Below are positions 47,241-59,400 of a stretch of 64,000 nt of DNA, piece by piece. The stretch is from positions 4,221,001 to 4,285,000 of the forward strand of contig JAYKKT010000064.1 of the NCBI GenBank assembly GCA_036023115.1. Direction: 5' to 3'. Numbering within the stretch: position 1 is the first letter of the stretch; every line of letters starts with the position of its first letter. The position numbers and the translations under genes were made by a program. This DNA is from Brasenia schreberi (taxonomy: Eukaryota; Streptophyta; Magnoliopsida; Nymphaeales; Cabombaceae). The notes beneath the pieces were generated by a model. It did no database searches, was not told where the DNA came from, and saw only the letters and a program-made list of their open reading frames with translations.

Positions 47241-47353
47241 CCGGACGTGAAAGTTTTGTCCAATAGGATTTACTGCGGGGTCCGTTCGGACTTCTTGAAA
47301 AACTCACTCCCGGCGCCTCCCTCCAGTTGTCTGGGTTTCTCTCTTCTGTGGCG
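47241..47353 (+). promoter_or_regulatory. Calreticulin proximal promoter with ACGTG and CCAAT boxes
   Basis: GGACGTGA (ACGTG at 47245-47249) and CCAAT at 47260-47264, separated by 10 bp, lie about 90-110 bp upstream of the start codon. ER-stress elements of plant chaperone genes combine an ACGTG half with CCAAT, but this spacing and orientation is not the canonical one. Role inferred only. Confidence 0.35.
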
Positions 47354-50300
47354 ATGGCGAAGGCCTTAGGGTTCCGTTGTCTCGCCCTGATGGCCCTTGT
47401 CTTTCTCTCCGTCGTCTCCTCGGAGGTCTTCTTCCAGGAGAAGTTTGACGGTAAGTTCCTCTGGATTGATCTTCGTCGATTCATTTTCCCAATGATCGTT
47501 CGTCTATCTTTTGGCGACGCCGTCTCCGTATCGGAAACGCGGGATCCCTCCATTTTATCTTCGATCGTTGTATCTGCCATTCGGATATCATTCCCTCTTG
47601 CTCTTTCTGTTAAACAACTGAAATGCGGTTTTCGTACGTCGATCTGGTGTTTTCCCGCATGGGTGGTTTGAATTTTGGTCTTCGAATGATATCTTGAACA
47701 GCTTACACTGTTTTCATTTGCCAAGGGAAAAACAGATCTGGAATGGATTTCATTTCGATCCTCTCGTTGTGATCTTCGATTATTAGATTTGATGAATGAG
47801 CTTCTCTTTTATGTGTATTTGGTGCACGTAACCGCGTGCTTTTTCTGCTGGTTTGGAAGTCCTTGTATTATTAAACTCACCGATGTTGTGAAAATGCTAA
47901 GCTGTTGATTTTTGAAACTTGAATCAGTGGTCTCAAATTCCTTTCTTCTGTTTCACGATTGTGCTATTCTTTTTCTTTCTTGCTATTCACAATCAAGACT
48001 TATACCTCTGTAGATGAGGTGGGTGAAGAAACATGTTCATGTTCCTTTCTAATTGTAAATTGTCTAGGTTCCCGACATAAGCAATGTCGATGGATTTGCA
48101 TTTCTCCGCGTAAGTTGTGGTCTTGCTTTAGACTCATGGATTTTGGAAGATGGATATTGTTTCACAGTGATTGAACATGGACTCAAAACTCGTCTATGTA
48201 GTATCTTTACTCTCATGTCAGCTCGAATTCTTTTGCATGTAATTCCCTTTAACGAGTCATGCTTTGTCGTTGTCAAATAGGTTTTGCAGTACATGGTTTG
48301 TTTCCCTAGGTCTAATCTTCCTGTTTACTCAACAATATTTGCTCTTAGATGGATGGGAACAGCGATGGGTTAAATCAGACTGGAAAAGAAATGAGAACGT
48401 GGCAGGTGAATGGAATTACACCTCTGGAAAGTGGAGTGGCGATTCGAATGACAAAGGTCTGGATCATTCTTTCTCTCTATTGTTAAGTAAGGAGGGGTCC
48501 CCTTGGATTGGATGTAGACGTGTTGCCGTAAAACATTTCTTGGTTGCAGGTATCCAGACGGGTGAAGATTACAGATTCTATGCGATATCTGCTGAGTTCC
48601 CCGAATTTAGCAACAAGGACAAGACTTTGGTCTTCCAATTTTCCGTCAAGCATGAACAGAAGCTCGACTGTGGTGGTGGGTACTTGAAACTGCTCAGTGG
48701 TGAGGTTGATCAAAAGAAATTTGGCGGTGAGACACCCTACAGGTAATAACTAGAGCGGCTTAAGTCTCTCTTCGTCTCTTGTTTATAGTAGCCCCTTGTG
48801 CATTGCCGGTTACTGATGTCCGGCTGGTAAATTTGCAGCATTATGTTCGGCCCTGATATCTGCGGCTATAGCACTAAGAAGGTCCATGCCATTCTGCACC
48901 GTAATGGGACGAATCATCTGATCAAGAAGGATGTTCCTTGTGAGACTGACCAGTTGACGCATGTTTACACGTTCATCATTCGACCAGATGCTACATACAG
49001 TATTTTGATCGATAACAAAGAAAAACAAACCGGAACTCTTCATTCAGACTGGAACATCCTCCCACCAAAAAAAATTAAGGATCCTGAGGCCAAAAAGGTT
49101 AATGCTCCCTTCCATTTGCGATGCCATCTTTCCACTTTTCAGATTTGGTTCTAATGTTCAGCCTTTTTGTGTTTACAGCCTGAGGATTGGGATGACACGG
49201 AATACATTCCGGATCCTGAAGATAAGAAGCCTGAGGTGTGCTTTTCTCTCGTTTGCCCATCATTTTTAATGGATGCGTGCAAATACTTCCTGATGTATTT
49301 GGGCTCTCCATTTATTTTATTTTAGTTAGAAATGTTCTCTCTCTCTCTCTCCCCCACATTGTAGGAAGTGATTGTTCTCTTGATGTGAAATTTCTATTGT
49401 ATGTCAAACCTTTTGCTGATTAATCTGTTGTGTAAAACTGACTATATCTTTCTACTTGTCTAGGGATACGATGACATCCTCCCTGAGATTCCAGATCCTG
49501 ATGCCAAGAAGGTAGGATTGGTCACCTAAACCATTGAAACTTTTGATAGAAATGTTTTTGCTTTTTGTGTAAAAGGGTACTCTACTTTTTGTGGATTTGT
49601 TTCTATCTTGTTCTTTCTCTTTCTTTTCAGCCCGATGACTGGGATGATGAGGAGGATGGTGAATGGACAACCCCGATCATTGCGAACCCTGAATATAAAG
49701 GACCATGGAAGCCCAAGGTTTGTGTGATGCTGTTGAAACTAAATTTAGGCGCTTGAGGTTAAGTTTCCTTTGCCCTTTGCATCAATCTACGGGAGAGTAA
49801 AATACTTTCTCCCATGTAAATTGTTTTCCACACCCTCTCCTAAGGGTACCTGATCCTCATGAGTGCTGAAATTGGATTCTTTTATGGGCTGGTGAAACTG
49901 ATGAGCGAGTGAATTCGTTTCTCGTATGCTTCTGCAAGCTAATCGCCTGTATTTTAAAATGGATTTTGAAAGTTCAGAGTCTAAAGGAAAGCTTCGCAGA
50001 AGAAAACGCACGCTAGATTATAGTAACACAGATTTTAATGTTGTTTTCCATATGGCAGAAAATCAAGAACCCCAACTACAAGGGCAAGTGGAAGCATCCA
50101 ATGATTGACAACCCAGGTATGTTCTGTTTGTTTACTTGGTGCCAATTGTTGCAGGTTGTTTCTTCTACGGTTTATATGCTATAGGCCATGCTAACGTCTC
50201 AATTGACAGAATACAAAGATGATCCAGAAATCTACGTGTTCCCCAATTTGAGATACGTTGGACTCGAGTTGTGGCAGGTTGGTCCAAAATAATATCTACT

Positions 50301-51558
50301 TTGTTTTGGCACCTACGAGTTAAGTATTCCCAGTTCTCCTTTTCAATAATATGTTTGGTTTGTCCTCAGGTGAAAGCTGGATCCATTTTTGACAATGTAC
50401 TGATTACTGATGATCCCGAATATGCCAAGAATTTTGCTGAGGAGAGTTGGGGAAAGTTAAAAGATGTTAGTACCCTTGTTATTTTTGCTGTTCCATTTCT
50501 ATTGTATGTTTGTTAACGTGTTTCTTTTGATGTTGCCAGACTGAGAAGGCAGCATTCGACGAGGCTGAGAAGAAAAAGGAAGAGGAGGTATTGTACCCCA
50601 TGCTCAGTAGTTTGTGATTCTATTTGTCTGTGATTGTTAGACTTGCATCTCGTCTTGGCAAACTTTGTTCCACTGACACGGCTCACACTACAACCTTCGA
50701 TTTAGTTTCGTGAACTAAGCCGTGATTGGGGTCATGCAATCAATAAGATGGTTTCCGCTTATGTCTGAATACCGAAAATTTGACAAAGAGAATCTTGGCT
50801 GCCGCAATCACTATATGTTTCGAACAGTTTGATCTTTTTACTTCCTGAGGAATCACAAATATACAGGACTTTTAGACTTCTGGTGGCAGCTAATTAAATT
50901 AACTTTCAGTACGGAGAACACTTGGTTCTTCTCCAACCATAGAGTACAAACATGTAACGCAAAAACCAAGCCTTTGCATTGTACCAATCGGGGTCAGCTA
51001 CATGAATTCTTTGAGGTAACCACTGCCGTGATTGCAATAAAGAAAGATCATGTATTGTTTGATTGTTTGCACTTTCTCGTGTTCCTTGATTGATACCAGG
51101 AGTTGGCCAATATAGTTCTCGTGTTCCTTGATTGACCATAGAGTACCAACTTGCACGTTTTCCATGTCCCCTCACGTTTGTTTCCTTTTGGCAGGAATCC
51201 AAGAATGAACCGGAGGACGACTCTGAGGTGAGTTTCTTATATATTCGAGAAAGATTTGCATTTTAGAAATTTCTGTGTTTATCCTTGATCTCGAAAAGAA
51301 AATCTTCATTGAAGATATTCACACTATTCTTCTCTTGGCAGGACGAGGAAGAGGTCGATCCTGATGAGGCCGAGGCCGAGTCCAAGTCCGAAACCGAGGA
51401 CGTCAAGCTCGAGGATGTGAAACCCGAGGACGTCAAACATGTAATGTTTCGTATATCTTTGAAATTTATACTATTGACGCTGATGGCTAATATAGCCTAA
51501 TCGACTTTCCCATGTTCATTAAGTCAATTTCTTTTCTGATTTTCAGGACGAACTATAG
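47354..51558 (+). CDS. CRT: Calreticulin, complete, 14 exons
   Basis: ER-lumen Ca2+-binding lectin chaperone, 420 residues. Exons: 47354-47450, 48349-48456, 48550-48742, 48839-49097, 49179-49235, 49464-49511, 49631-49717, 50059-50116, 50210-50277, 50370-50465, 50540-50587, 51195-51227, 51342-51440, 51547-51558; phases all agree. Signal peptide about 1-23 ([13 protein letters not shown]). Family signatures [16 protein letters not shown] and IMFGPDICG, with the expected Cys109-Cys141 disulphide. The P-domain has PEDWDD/PEGYDD/PDDWDD repeats, then GPWKPK and KGKWKHP motifs. An acidic C-domain with [13 protein letters not shown] ends in the ER-retrieval signal HDEL. The acidic tail and HDEL fit the CRT1/CRT2 class, not the basic CRT3 class. 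The last exon codes only DEL and stop. Intron 11 holds an old LINE fragment. Confidence 0.95.
50955..51020 (-). mobile_element. Diverged LINE 3' fragment in calreticulin intron 11
   Basis: CAAAAACCAAGCCTTTGC, then ATCGGGGTCAGCTACATG and AATTCTTTGAGG resemble the antisense LINE 3' end with many differences. Confidence 0.5.
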
Positions 51559-53360
51559 AGGCACCTGTTTTTGGTGGCGGCAGTAGCCATTCTTTTTGTT
51601 TCTCCTTGGTAGAAATCCTCCGGTCCGATTGTTCTCCTCAAACATGTTTTGTTAGATTCAGGAACTCTTAGATCCTAGCTTATGAGCCATTAGCGGAAAA
51701 TGTGGTCACAGTACTTGAGTTTGCCCTGTTTTGGGGCTTTAAACATGAGATGAAATTTGATAGAAATAAGTAGAAAATGATTTTGTTGTTTTCTCAAGTT
51801 ATATTTGTCATAGCATTATTTCACGACGTTCTCATAATTAGTTACAGTTTGTTGCATGTGGTACCAAGCTTGACTCGCCCAAGTTAACCGGAATGGGCTT
51901 GTGGACCAACCTTATTTTTCTTTTATTACATACATATATATATGAATGTGTATAGTTCATGCTTTTAAAACAAATTAACAGCTATGTAGTATGTGGTTAA
52001 TTTGGTTTGCAGATATATCTTCTGAATAGGAATATAAAATAAACTGGAACCATAACCCAGCAGTGATCCAACGGGAACAATCATCAATTCGGAAACGTTG
52101 TAAAACTGCCATGATACTGGATCAGAACCTGTGGAGCTGAAGAGTTAACCAGGACCCAGTTAGGTTATGGTTCCTGGAAACTAGCAGTTTCGAGCCGCCC
52201 GTCCCGGTTTAGTTGACAACTGGCCAAGTGCTGTCAAATACCTTTCAAAGGAAATCTAAAATAACCCGCGGAATGTGTGTTAGTGATAGAGAACAAGTCA
52301 TTGATTTGATAATGGGATTTAATTGCTTTAAACATGAGCGGATGAATCTAGCAGTAGGTGATTATGCCAGTCACACAATACGGAAAATATTATACAAATT
52401 CAGGGGAAAAAAAGCAGTATAAGGTTCAATATCAAATTGAGATAGCTACCTTGAAACTGTGTCACTTTATCCCAAAGGATGGAAAAATTATATTTTTTCT
52501 TTTCCATGAAAAAACCCGTAATAGATCATTGGAAGCTCCTCTTGAGAAACGCAGATTCGAAGGACAATTTCCTATATCAACTTTGGCAAATTTGCCAATC
52601 TTTGATATTGATTTGGAATTAGCCATAAATTACACAAAATCCAACCTCAAGTTTTTTCCTTTCATCGTGCTATAGATTCAACATTGGACATAATATCATC
52701 TCGATGTGAAAGAAGATCCAACACTAAAGGCTGTTTGATACAATTGATTTATTTACTACTTTAGAGTTTTCCCTGATATTTATATTAATCATGCCAGCAA
52801 ATCACCTTTATAATACTCAATGCAAGAGGCTACCACCACAAAAATTAGGTTCTTGTTCCGACCCCCATGTCTCTACTCAGCCTGTTTGGATCTGGTTCAA
52901 CGAGTTGAATTGGACCTGAACCATCTCAGAACCGGATCAAAACAGAAAAAGAATCGTGGATCCCTACATCTGTTTCAGTTTCGCCTACCAGGGAACTAAA
53001 GTAAATCCCAAACTGGCCGTCTGAAATTTCAAATGAGTCCGGAACCGAGGCAAAATTAGAACCGGCTGAAAGTTGGACCCAAAATTGGCAGGGTCAATTG
53101 TATTGGTTCCCGGTTTTGGTATAACTAGAACTGCTAATTCGAAACCAGTGGTCCCGGGTTATCATGAATCGGCCAGGTCTACCTGGTAGCAAATTTCGGT
53201 AAACGTAATCCAGTCCGTGTCTATCATCGGAACCCGACCGCGAGGCCATTACGACACGAGTCCGACCCCGAGCTCTGCAACTAACTCTATCGGATCGGGT
53301 CGTACTGAACCGATCCATTTATGTCCTTTCTTCCTCCCGCGCGCGTCTTTCTCATGGTAG
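51559..53360. other. Intergenic CRT / MSH6
   Basis: Calreticulin 3' UTR then repeats. GGTTC-rich blocks at 52040-52215 and about 52860-53180; the latter ends GGCCAGGTCTA (53171-53181 region), like the 63274-63456 element. ORFs at 52213-52675 are unrecognised and probably chance. No gene seen. Confidence 0.45.
52860..53181. mobile_element. Degenerate MITE of the TAGACATGGCC family
   Basis: Complement of its right end reads TAGACCTGGCCGATTC, then further in ATACCAAAACCGGGAACC. The element at 63274-63456 reads TAGACATGGCTGGTTG then ATCCCAAAACCTGGAACC in the same order. Left end not fixed. Confidence 0.45.
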
Positions 53361-53399
53361 TCTCCCGCCAAACCATCGAACGTTGCGCTGTGGCGGGAA
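53361..53399 (+). promoter_or_regulatory. Two E2F-type sites upstream of MSH6
   Basis: TCTCCCGCCAAA (53361-53372; complement TTTGGCGGGAGA) and TGGCGGGAA (53391-53399; complement TTCCCGCCA) both fit the E2F consensus TTTSGCGS / TTCCCGCC. They lie 41-79 bp before the ATG. MSH6 is an S-phase-linked repair gene and E2F control fits, but the claim rests on motif and position. Confidence 0.6.

Positions 53400-53401
<2 letters not shown>

Positions 53402-53439
<38 letters not shown>
53402..53439. repeat. (CT)n tract touching the MSH6 start codon
   Basis: About 18 CT units end exactly at the A of the MSH6 ATG (53440), so the translation start context is set by the microsatellite. Confidence 0.9.
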
Positions 53440-53441
<2 letters not shown>

Positions 53442-56400
53442 GGCTTCTTCTCGACGCCACGGCAACGGAGCGACGCCGACGCCGACGAGGCAACGCTCTA
53501 TCACCTCCTTCTTCTCTCCAGGGAGCAAATCTTCTCCAATCACTCCGTCAGCGTCCCCCTCGAACCCTAAACCCAAGCTTCTCATTCCTCCGGCCTCGAC
53601 TCCCCCCTCTCGGCACGGACCGGAAGCCGTAGGGAAGAGGATCAAGGTTTTCTGGCCGCTCGACAACCAGTGGCATGAAGGCTCCATCGCATTTTTCTAT
53701 CGCGCCTCCGGAAAGCATTCCGTCCAATACGACGACGGCGAGCAGGAGATATTGGACCTATCACAAGAGAAGTTCGAATGGATCGAAGTCTCGCCCTCAC
53801 GGAGCTTTCGCAGGCTGCGGAGGATCTCTGGCGATCGGGGCGTTTCCCCGGTGACGGAGGACAAAATCGCCGATGAGGAGGGTGATGACGATTCTGAGGA
53901 CGCGGATTGGGGGAAGGACGACGGAAGTGCGAAATACGAAGCAGAAGAGGACGTCGAAGGGTCGTCGGGGAAAACCATGGGATCGAGGAAGCGGAAGAGC
54001 GACGGTAGTGGTACGCCAGGAAGCGGTGGTACCTCGATGCTGAAAAGGAAGATTCAGGCTTTGGAGGGAAATGATGGAGGTAGAAGCCCGGAAATAAACG
54101 TGTTTGATTTCGGGGTTTCGTTGAAAGACAAAGAGAAGGGAGACGGGGATAGCGGTCGCCCGCTTACTGCTGGTTTTGGTAAATGTGTTCCAGTGATTCT
54201 TCCTTCTTTTTTTCGTTCTCTCACAACGTACGCATTTGGCCTCGGACACTAATTAAAAGTTCTTACATTGGTTTCGTAATACAAATGACGGTGACTTTCT
54301 CGTCACTTCGTTAATCTAGGTTACGACTTTGGTTTCGGAATACTGGAAACTGTTGATCTTCTTGTTACTTTCTTATGTCTTTTGAGAACATTGAGTCCTC
54401 CACTACACAGTGTCGCGTCTAAGACGGGCGTTGCACGACTAACCTGCATCTGTTTCATTCATTTGAATCGTTTAAGCACTGAATGCTTGGAACGCTCGTA
54501 AGTTGGTTCGAGCTATTGTTACCGTTTCCCCCCTACGATTTTCAGCACACATTAGAATCAGATTCTTACCACTTGTATTTTTCAATTTATGAATATGGCA
54601 TGTATCCGTGGACGTTGACCTTGAATTTTCATTGTCTTTGCGAATGACGGACGGACTAAATTGTTTTGCTGCATTGTGAGTACGTCTTAGATATATGGCT
54701 TACTATGGAAAGTGCCTACTAGTTGGTACATTCTTTGTTTTTCCCTCCTCTCCAAAGTGTAACTGGTGTTCTGTATTAGGTGTTCATTTTTATGGATTCC
54801 CATGCTGGAACTTTGTTTCAGGGGGTTGTGCAAGTGTGTCAGGTACCGCTCTTACAGGAGACCTTCTGGAGCGGTTTGGAAGGCGTGAGCTGGAGAAATT
54901 TGGTTTCCTTGGCAAGTAGGTTTCTTTAACGTTGTCTATTCTAAAATCTAGCATGTCGAGTTTTTGTTAATCATCATTAGCTCGAATTAATATAATTTCT
55001 TTGTAAACATTATGTTGAACAAGTTCTTGTATACATGTGCATGAATATGTACATGTACATATAAACAATATATGCATATCACTATGTATGTGTACATGTA
55101 TGTATGTATATATTTCATAATTACCTTTAGTGATCGGTGAAGGTTTTGATTTTCCTTGTGGTGTGGTTTATCATATTCATAAATATTCAATAGGCTAAAC
55201 TCTTGGCATGAGGAGTATATATATTTGGTTGCTGATAGATGGACTATTACACGGTTTTCCTAAGGATGTATAAACTTGTGATTCCAAATAGCAACCTTTC
55301 TTCGGTTTTCAATCACAACTGTTTTTTGGACGTTTCAATCACAAGTTTTAATGGTTGAACTGTTAAGTGGGCTGAAAAATCACAACTTTTCGTGTCTGTT
55401 TTGACTTGAGAAAGTGGCACTTGTGAGAAATTGCATTCTCTATTTGAAGTGGAGAAATGACTGGCTAAAGAAAACATGCCTTGGATCTTGTTAACTTTGT
55501 GGAATGACCTTTCTTGTTATGCCAAGTGTATTTAGTCTTTCAGTGACCATACACACTGGTAATCCAAACAGTTCCTACAATAATTTACAGCAAGGGATGA
55601 GCGTAGCTGGCAAATGGGCCATAGCTGGAAATAGTCAGCTAACTGTGTCGTGCATTCAGTAAGTTGGTTTATTAAGAGGCTTTTTTATTTTCTAGTAAAA
55701 TCCATGGTATGATATATCAGAAAGCATAGTGTTGTGAGTCTTCTGTTTATTGCATTCTGGAGTTTCACAATGTCAGGCATATTCATTGACTAGGTTTATG
55801 TACCTGATCTACTGAAACCTCTTTGATGAAGTATTTTTGTACATGGACCCCTCTTCCTCAGTTGGCCTTAGAGTCTACCTATCTTGTCCTAGGTTTTCCC
55901 AGAATTGCCCCTCATGCACGTGTTGCTGTTAAGAAACTGTAGAGCTTGTGTTAACCGAAAGTATTTGGGCTATATCGTTTCATGTTAACATTGTCTATAT
56001 AGCAAGAAGTAATCTAGCCATGTAGATATCTTCTTCAGTCTTTGATGCTTGAGACGTGCTTTGCCTAGTCTCCCGTGTGTGCACGTGTGCCTCTGTTAAG
56101 GAATACTAATGAAATAAATTAATAGAGCTTTGTAAGAAATAATGGGTCGTGTAAGTGTATATCTATGTTATTTCAGTCTTGTGTTATCTTAGTAATAGGT
56201 AATACTTATTAGGGGTATATTAGGAATTCAAGTTAGGCCAGGTATTTAAGGGAGTCATTAGGGTTTAGGTCATTAAGATGAAGTTGAATAAAACGGCAGC
56301 CTGAAGAGGGCCATATTCTGTTTTTTGAGGAGATTGGAGGGATGCCTCCAATTGGTAAACTATTGTAAGTATGTTTCTTTTGATTAATGAATGATCAATT

Positions 56401-59400
56401 CTTAATATGGTATCAGAGCCTAGAAGGGCTGCAAATAAGTTTTTTTTTTTTTGAAATCATCGATATTGTGTGTGGGAAGATAAGCCCTAAATCAGAAAGA
56501 AATCGTGTAAGTAATAATCTGGTATTGGATGTTATTGGATGATGTTCCTGAGAATTTGGGTAGAAGACTTCTATTTTTTGGTTTGTTAGTGATGATTTCA
56601 GATTATCTACCCTATTATATGCAAGAGCAGTTTAAGCTTCAGACGCAGTTTTTTTTGGGATCGTTATCTAGTGATCAGAGTTATTAAATCAGATGCAGTT
56701 TTTTAATCAGACCCATGATATTTTTGGTATCGTTATCTAGTGATTTGGCATTCGGGATTTGGCATTCTTGAATCTTTCAGACTTCAGATTCAGACGCACA
56801 GAAATCAGTTTTTTTTTTTCCAGAAATTCAAGTCATGATATCGTGATTTGGCATTTGGTATCTTGATTGCACATAAGGGAATTTTACTCAGGCTTGTTGT
56901 GCGATTTAGATCTTCATGTTTACTTCCTATCCAATAACAGTGAAGAGCCCATTCGTATAAAGCATTCTTCTGAGTTACCAATTCTGAAATTCAGATTTAT
57001 AGTCATTTATACTTGGTGCTTGAAATTCAATAAAGCAAGACATTCTTTTGTGGCAGCTTCAACGAATCAGATCAGATAAATTCTTTCAAGTTGTTTGACT
57101 AATGGCTGGCAAAGGGAAATGAATTGACATCTTCCACACCGGTGAAAATTCCTCTTTAGAAGGCCGAAATTATTTGGAATGGGCCAGATCTGTGGAACTC
57201 GCAATTGTAGCAAAGGGGAGATGGGCACATCTAATGGGTCACACTCCAATTCCAGAGCCTCATGATACTCTGTATCCTACATGAAAAAGAGAAGATGCCT
57301 TATATCTTCTTGGTTATTATAGTCGATAATTCCATCAATCGCCAAAACGTTTATGTTTTTAGAATCTGCTCATGAGATTTAGTGTGCAGTGGCAGAAGCA
57401 TATTCCCGAAAGAAAAATGTTGCAAAAGAATATGAGATACTAGAAAGAATCAGAAAATGCAAACAAGCTACTCGGTCTATTAGTGAATATTATGTTGATC
57501 TCCGTGGTCTTTGGGATGAACTCCTTTATTATACAAATATTAAGTGTTCGACTTGTTATAATGAAAGAAATTCTGAAATTGAAAAGAAGAAAGTATTTGA
57601 TTTATTGTGGGGTATCAATCCTGAATATGAATCAGTCAAACTGAATATTTTGGGCAGAGAAGAGCTTCTTTCATTGGGCACAGTTTACTCTTTATTAATC
57701 AGAGAAGAAGATCGCAGGAATCTTGAGAAGGATCATATTCTTGGTACCGATCAACAAGCCCTTCATGTACGGAGTGATAATCATCATTTCCGTGGCAGAG
57801 GTGGACACCAGAGTCGTGGTCGTGGACGTGGTAGATTTCATTCTGATGAAAAAGACAAACTTATTTGCTCACACTGTGGCAAATCGCGTCACACCAAAGA
57901 TCACTGTTGGGAATTACACGGTAAACCTGAGTATTATCGAAATTGCAAACCAAGCACTGATGGGATTCAAGAGATTATCAAAAGAATAAAAGGTCTAGAA
58001 AATAGATTATCTGAAAAATCTGCTTCTCCTTCTTCTCAAGCTAGAGTGGCCCAAGCAACACATACAATAAAGGGTAACCATTTCTATCCTCCTCTCTCTA
58101 AAACATGGATAATTGATTAAGGGGCTACAGATCATATGGTAGGCGACATATCATATTTTTTAGACTACAAGACTCTAAAAGATGAGAAGCCAATTAAATT
58201 GGCAGATGGCTCTCACTTATATGATTGGACATGGAAGTGTCCCCACATGTTTTTTCGATTTATCATCTGTATATCATGTGCCCAGTTTTTCGATGAATCT
58301 TCTTTTCGTTAGCTCTTTAACTCGCACCCTGGACTGTTGTGTAACTTTTCATCCTATTGGATTTTTTTTTTCATATCTGAAGACGGGAAAAATCTTTGGA
58401 CATGATAATTCTAGAAAGGATTATACATTCTTGAAGATCAGTCTCAACCTTCGACTTCTTACAGTAGTTCAACAACAACAACTCCTGATGCAGAGCTTAG
58501 TCTGTGGCATTGTCATCTGGGTCATCTACCAAAATTTCATATGTTATCCCTCACCTTAGAGTCCAGTCAAATAAATTTCAGTTTGAATGCAAAGTTTGTC
58601 AGCTAGGGAAACATCTTACCCTTTAAGTGATTCTTGGTGGTCTCTACCTTTTGAACTTATTCATTCCGATATATGGGGTCCTAGTCCTGTCACTTCTTTG
58701 TTTGGTCATAAGTATTTTGTCTCCTTTATTGATGATTGTACTCGTCTTACAATCGTTTACTTAATAAAATCAAAATCTGAAGTTTCCTCTATTTTTTCCA
58801 TAGTGCATAAATTTATTTGTACTCAATTCAATGCTTTTGTTAAAATTCTTTGATCATATAATGGAGGTGAATACATTGGGACTCAGTTACAAGACTACTT
58901 ACAATCACAGGGGATTGTTCATCAAACTACCTGTCCTTATACACCTCAGCGAAATGGACTTGCTGAGAGAAAAAATCGACATATTCTGGAAGTTGCGAGA
59001 ACTCTCCTACTCCAAAGTTATGTTTTTAAATTCTATTGGGGAGATGTTGTCCTTACTGTTGTTTATCTCATAAATAGAATGCCAAGCAATACAATCCAGG
59101 GTGACAATCCTATTTAGAAACTTGATAAAGAATCAAAACCATTTCATCTAGTACCTCGTATCTTTGTGTGTACTTGTTTTGTACATATCAACCTTCCAAA
59201 CCGGGATAAACTTGATGCCAAGTCAGTTTGGTTATTCAACCTCTAAAAAGGGGTATAAATGTTATGATCCTTTGCTTAAAAACTCTATGTTTCCATGAAT
59301 GTCACTTTTACTGAATTTACTCCTTATTACACTTCTCAGAAAAGGTCTACTGAACTTCCTTCCTGTGTTCTTCCACTAGTTCCTAGTGAGGGGGAGTATC

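Noticed and set aside
52213..52675. Overlapping ORFs between CRT and MSH6
   Set aside because: No recognised protein; the two frames overlap and lie in repeat-rich sequence.
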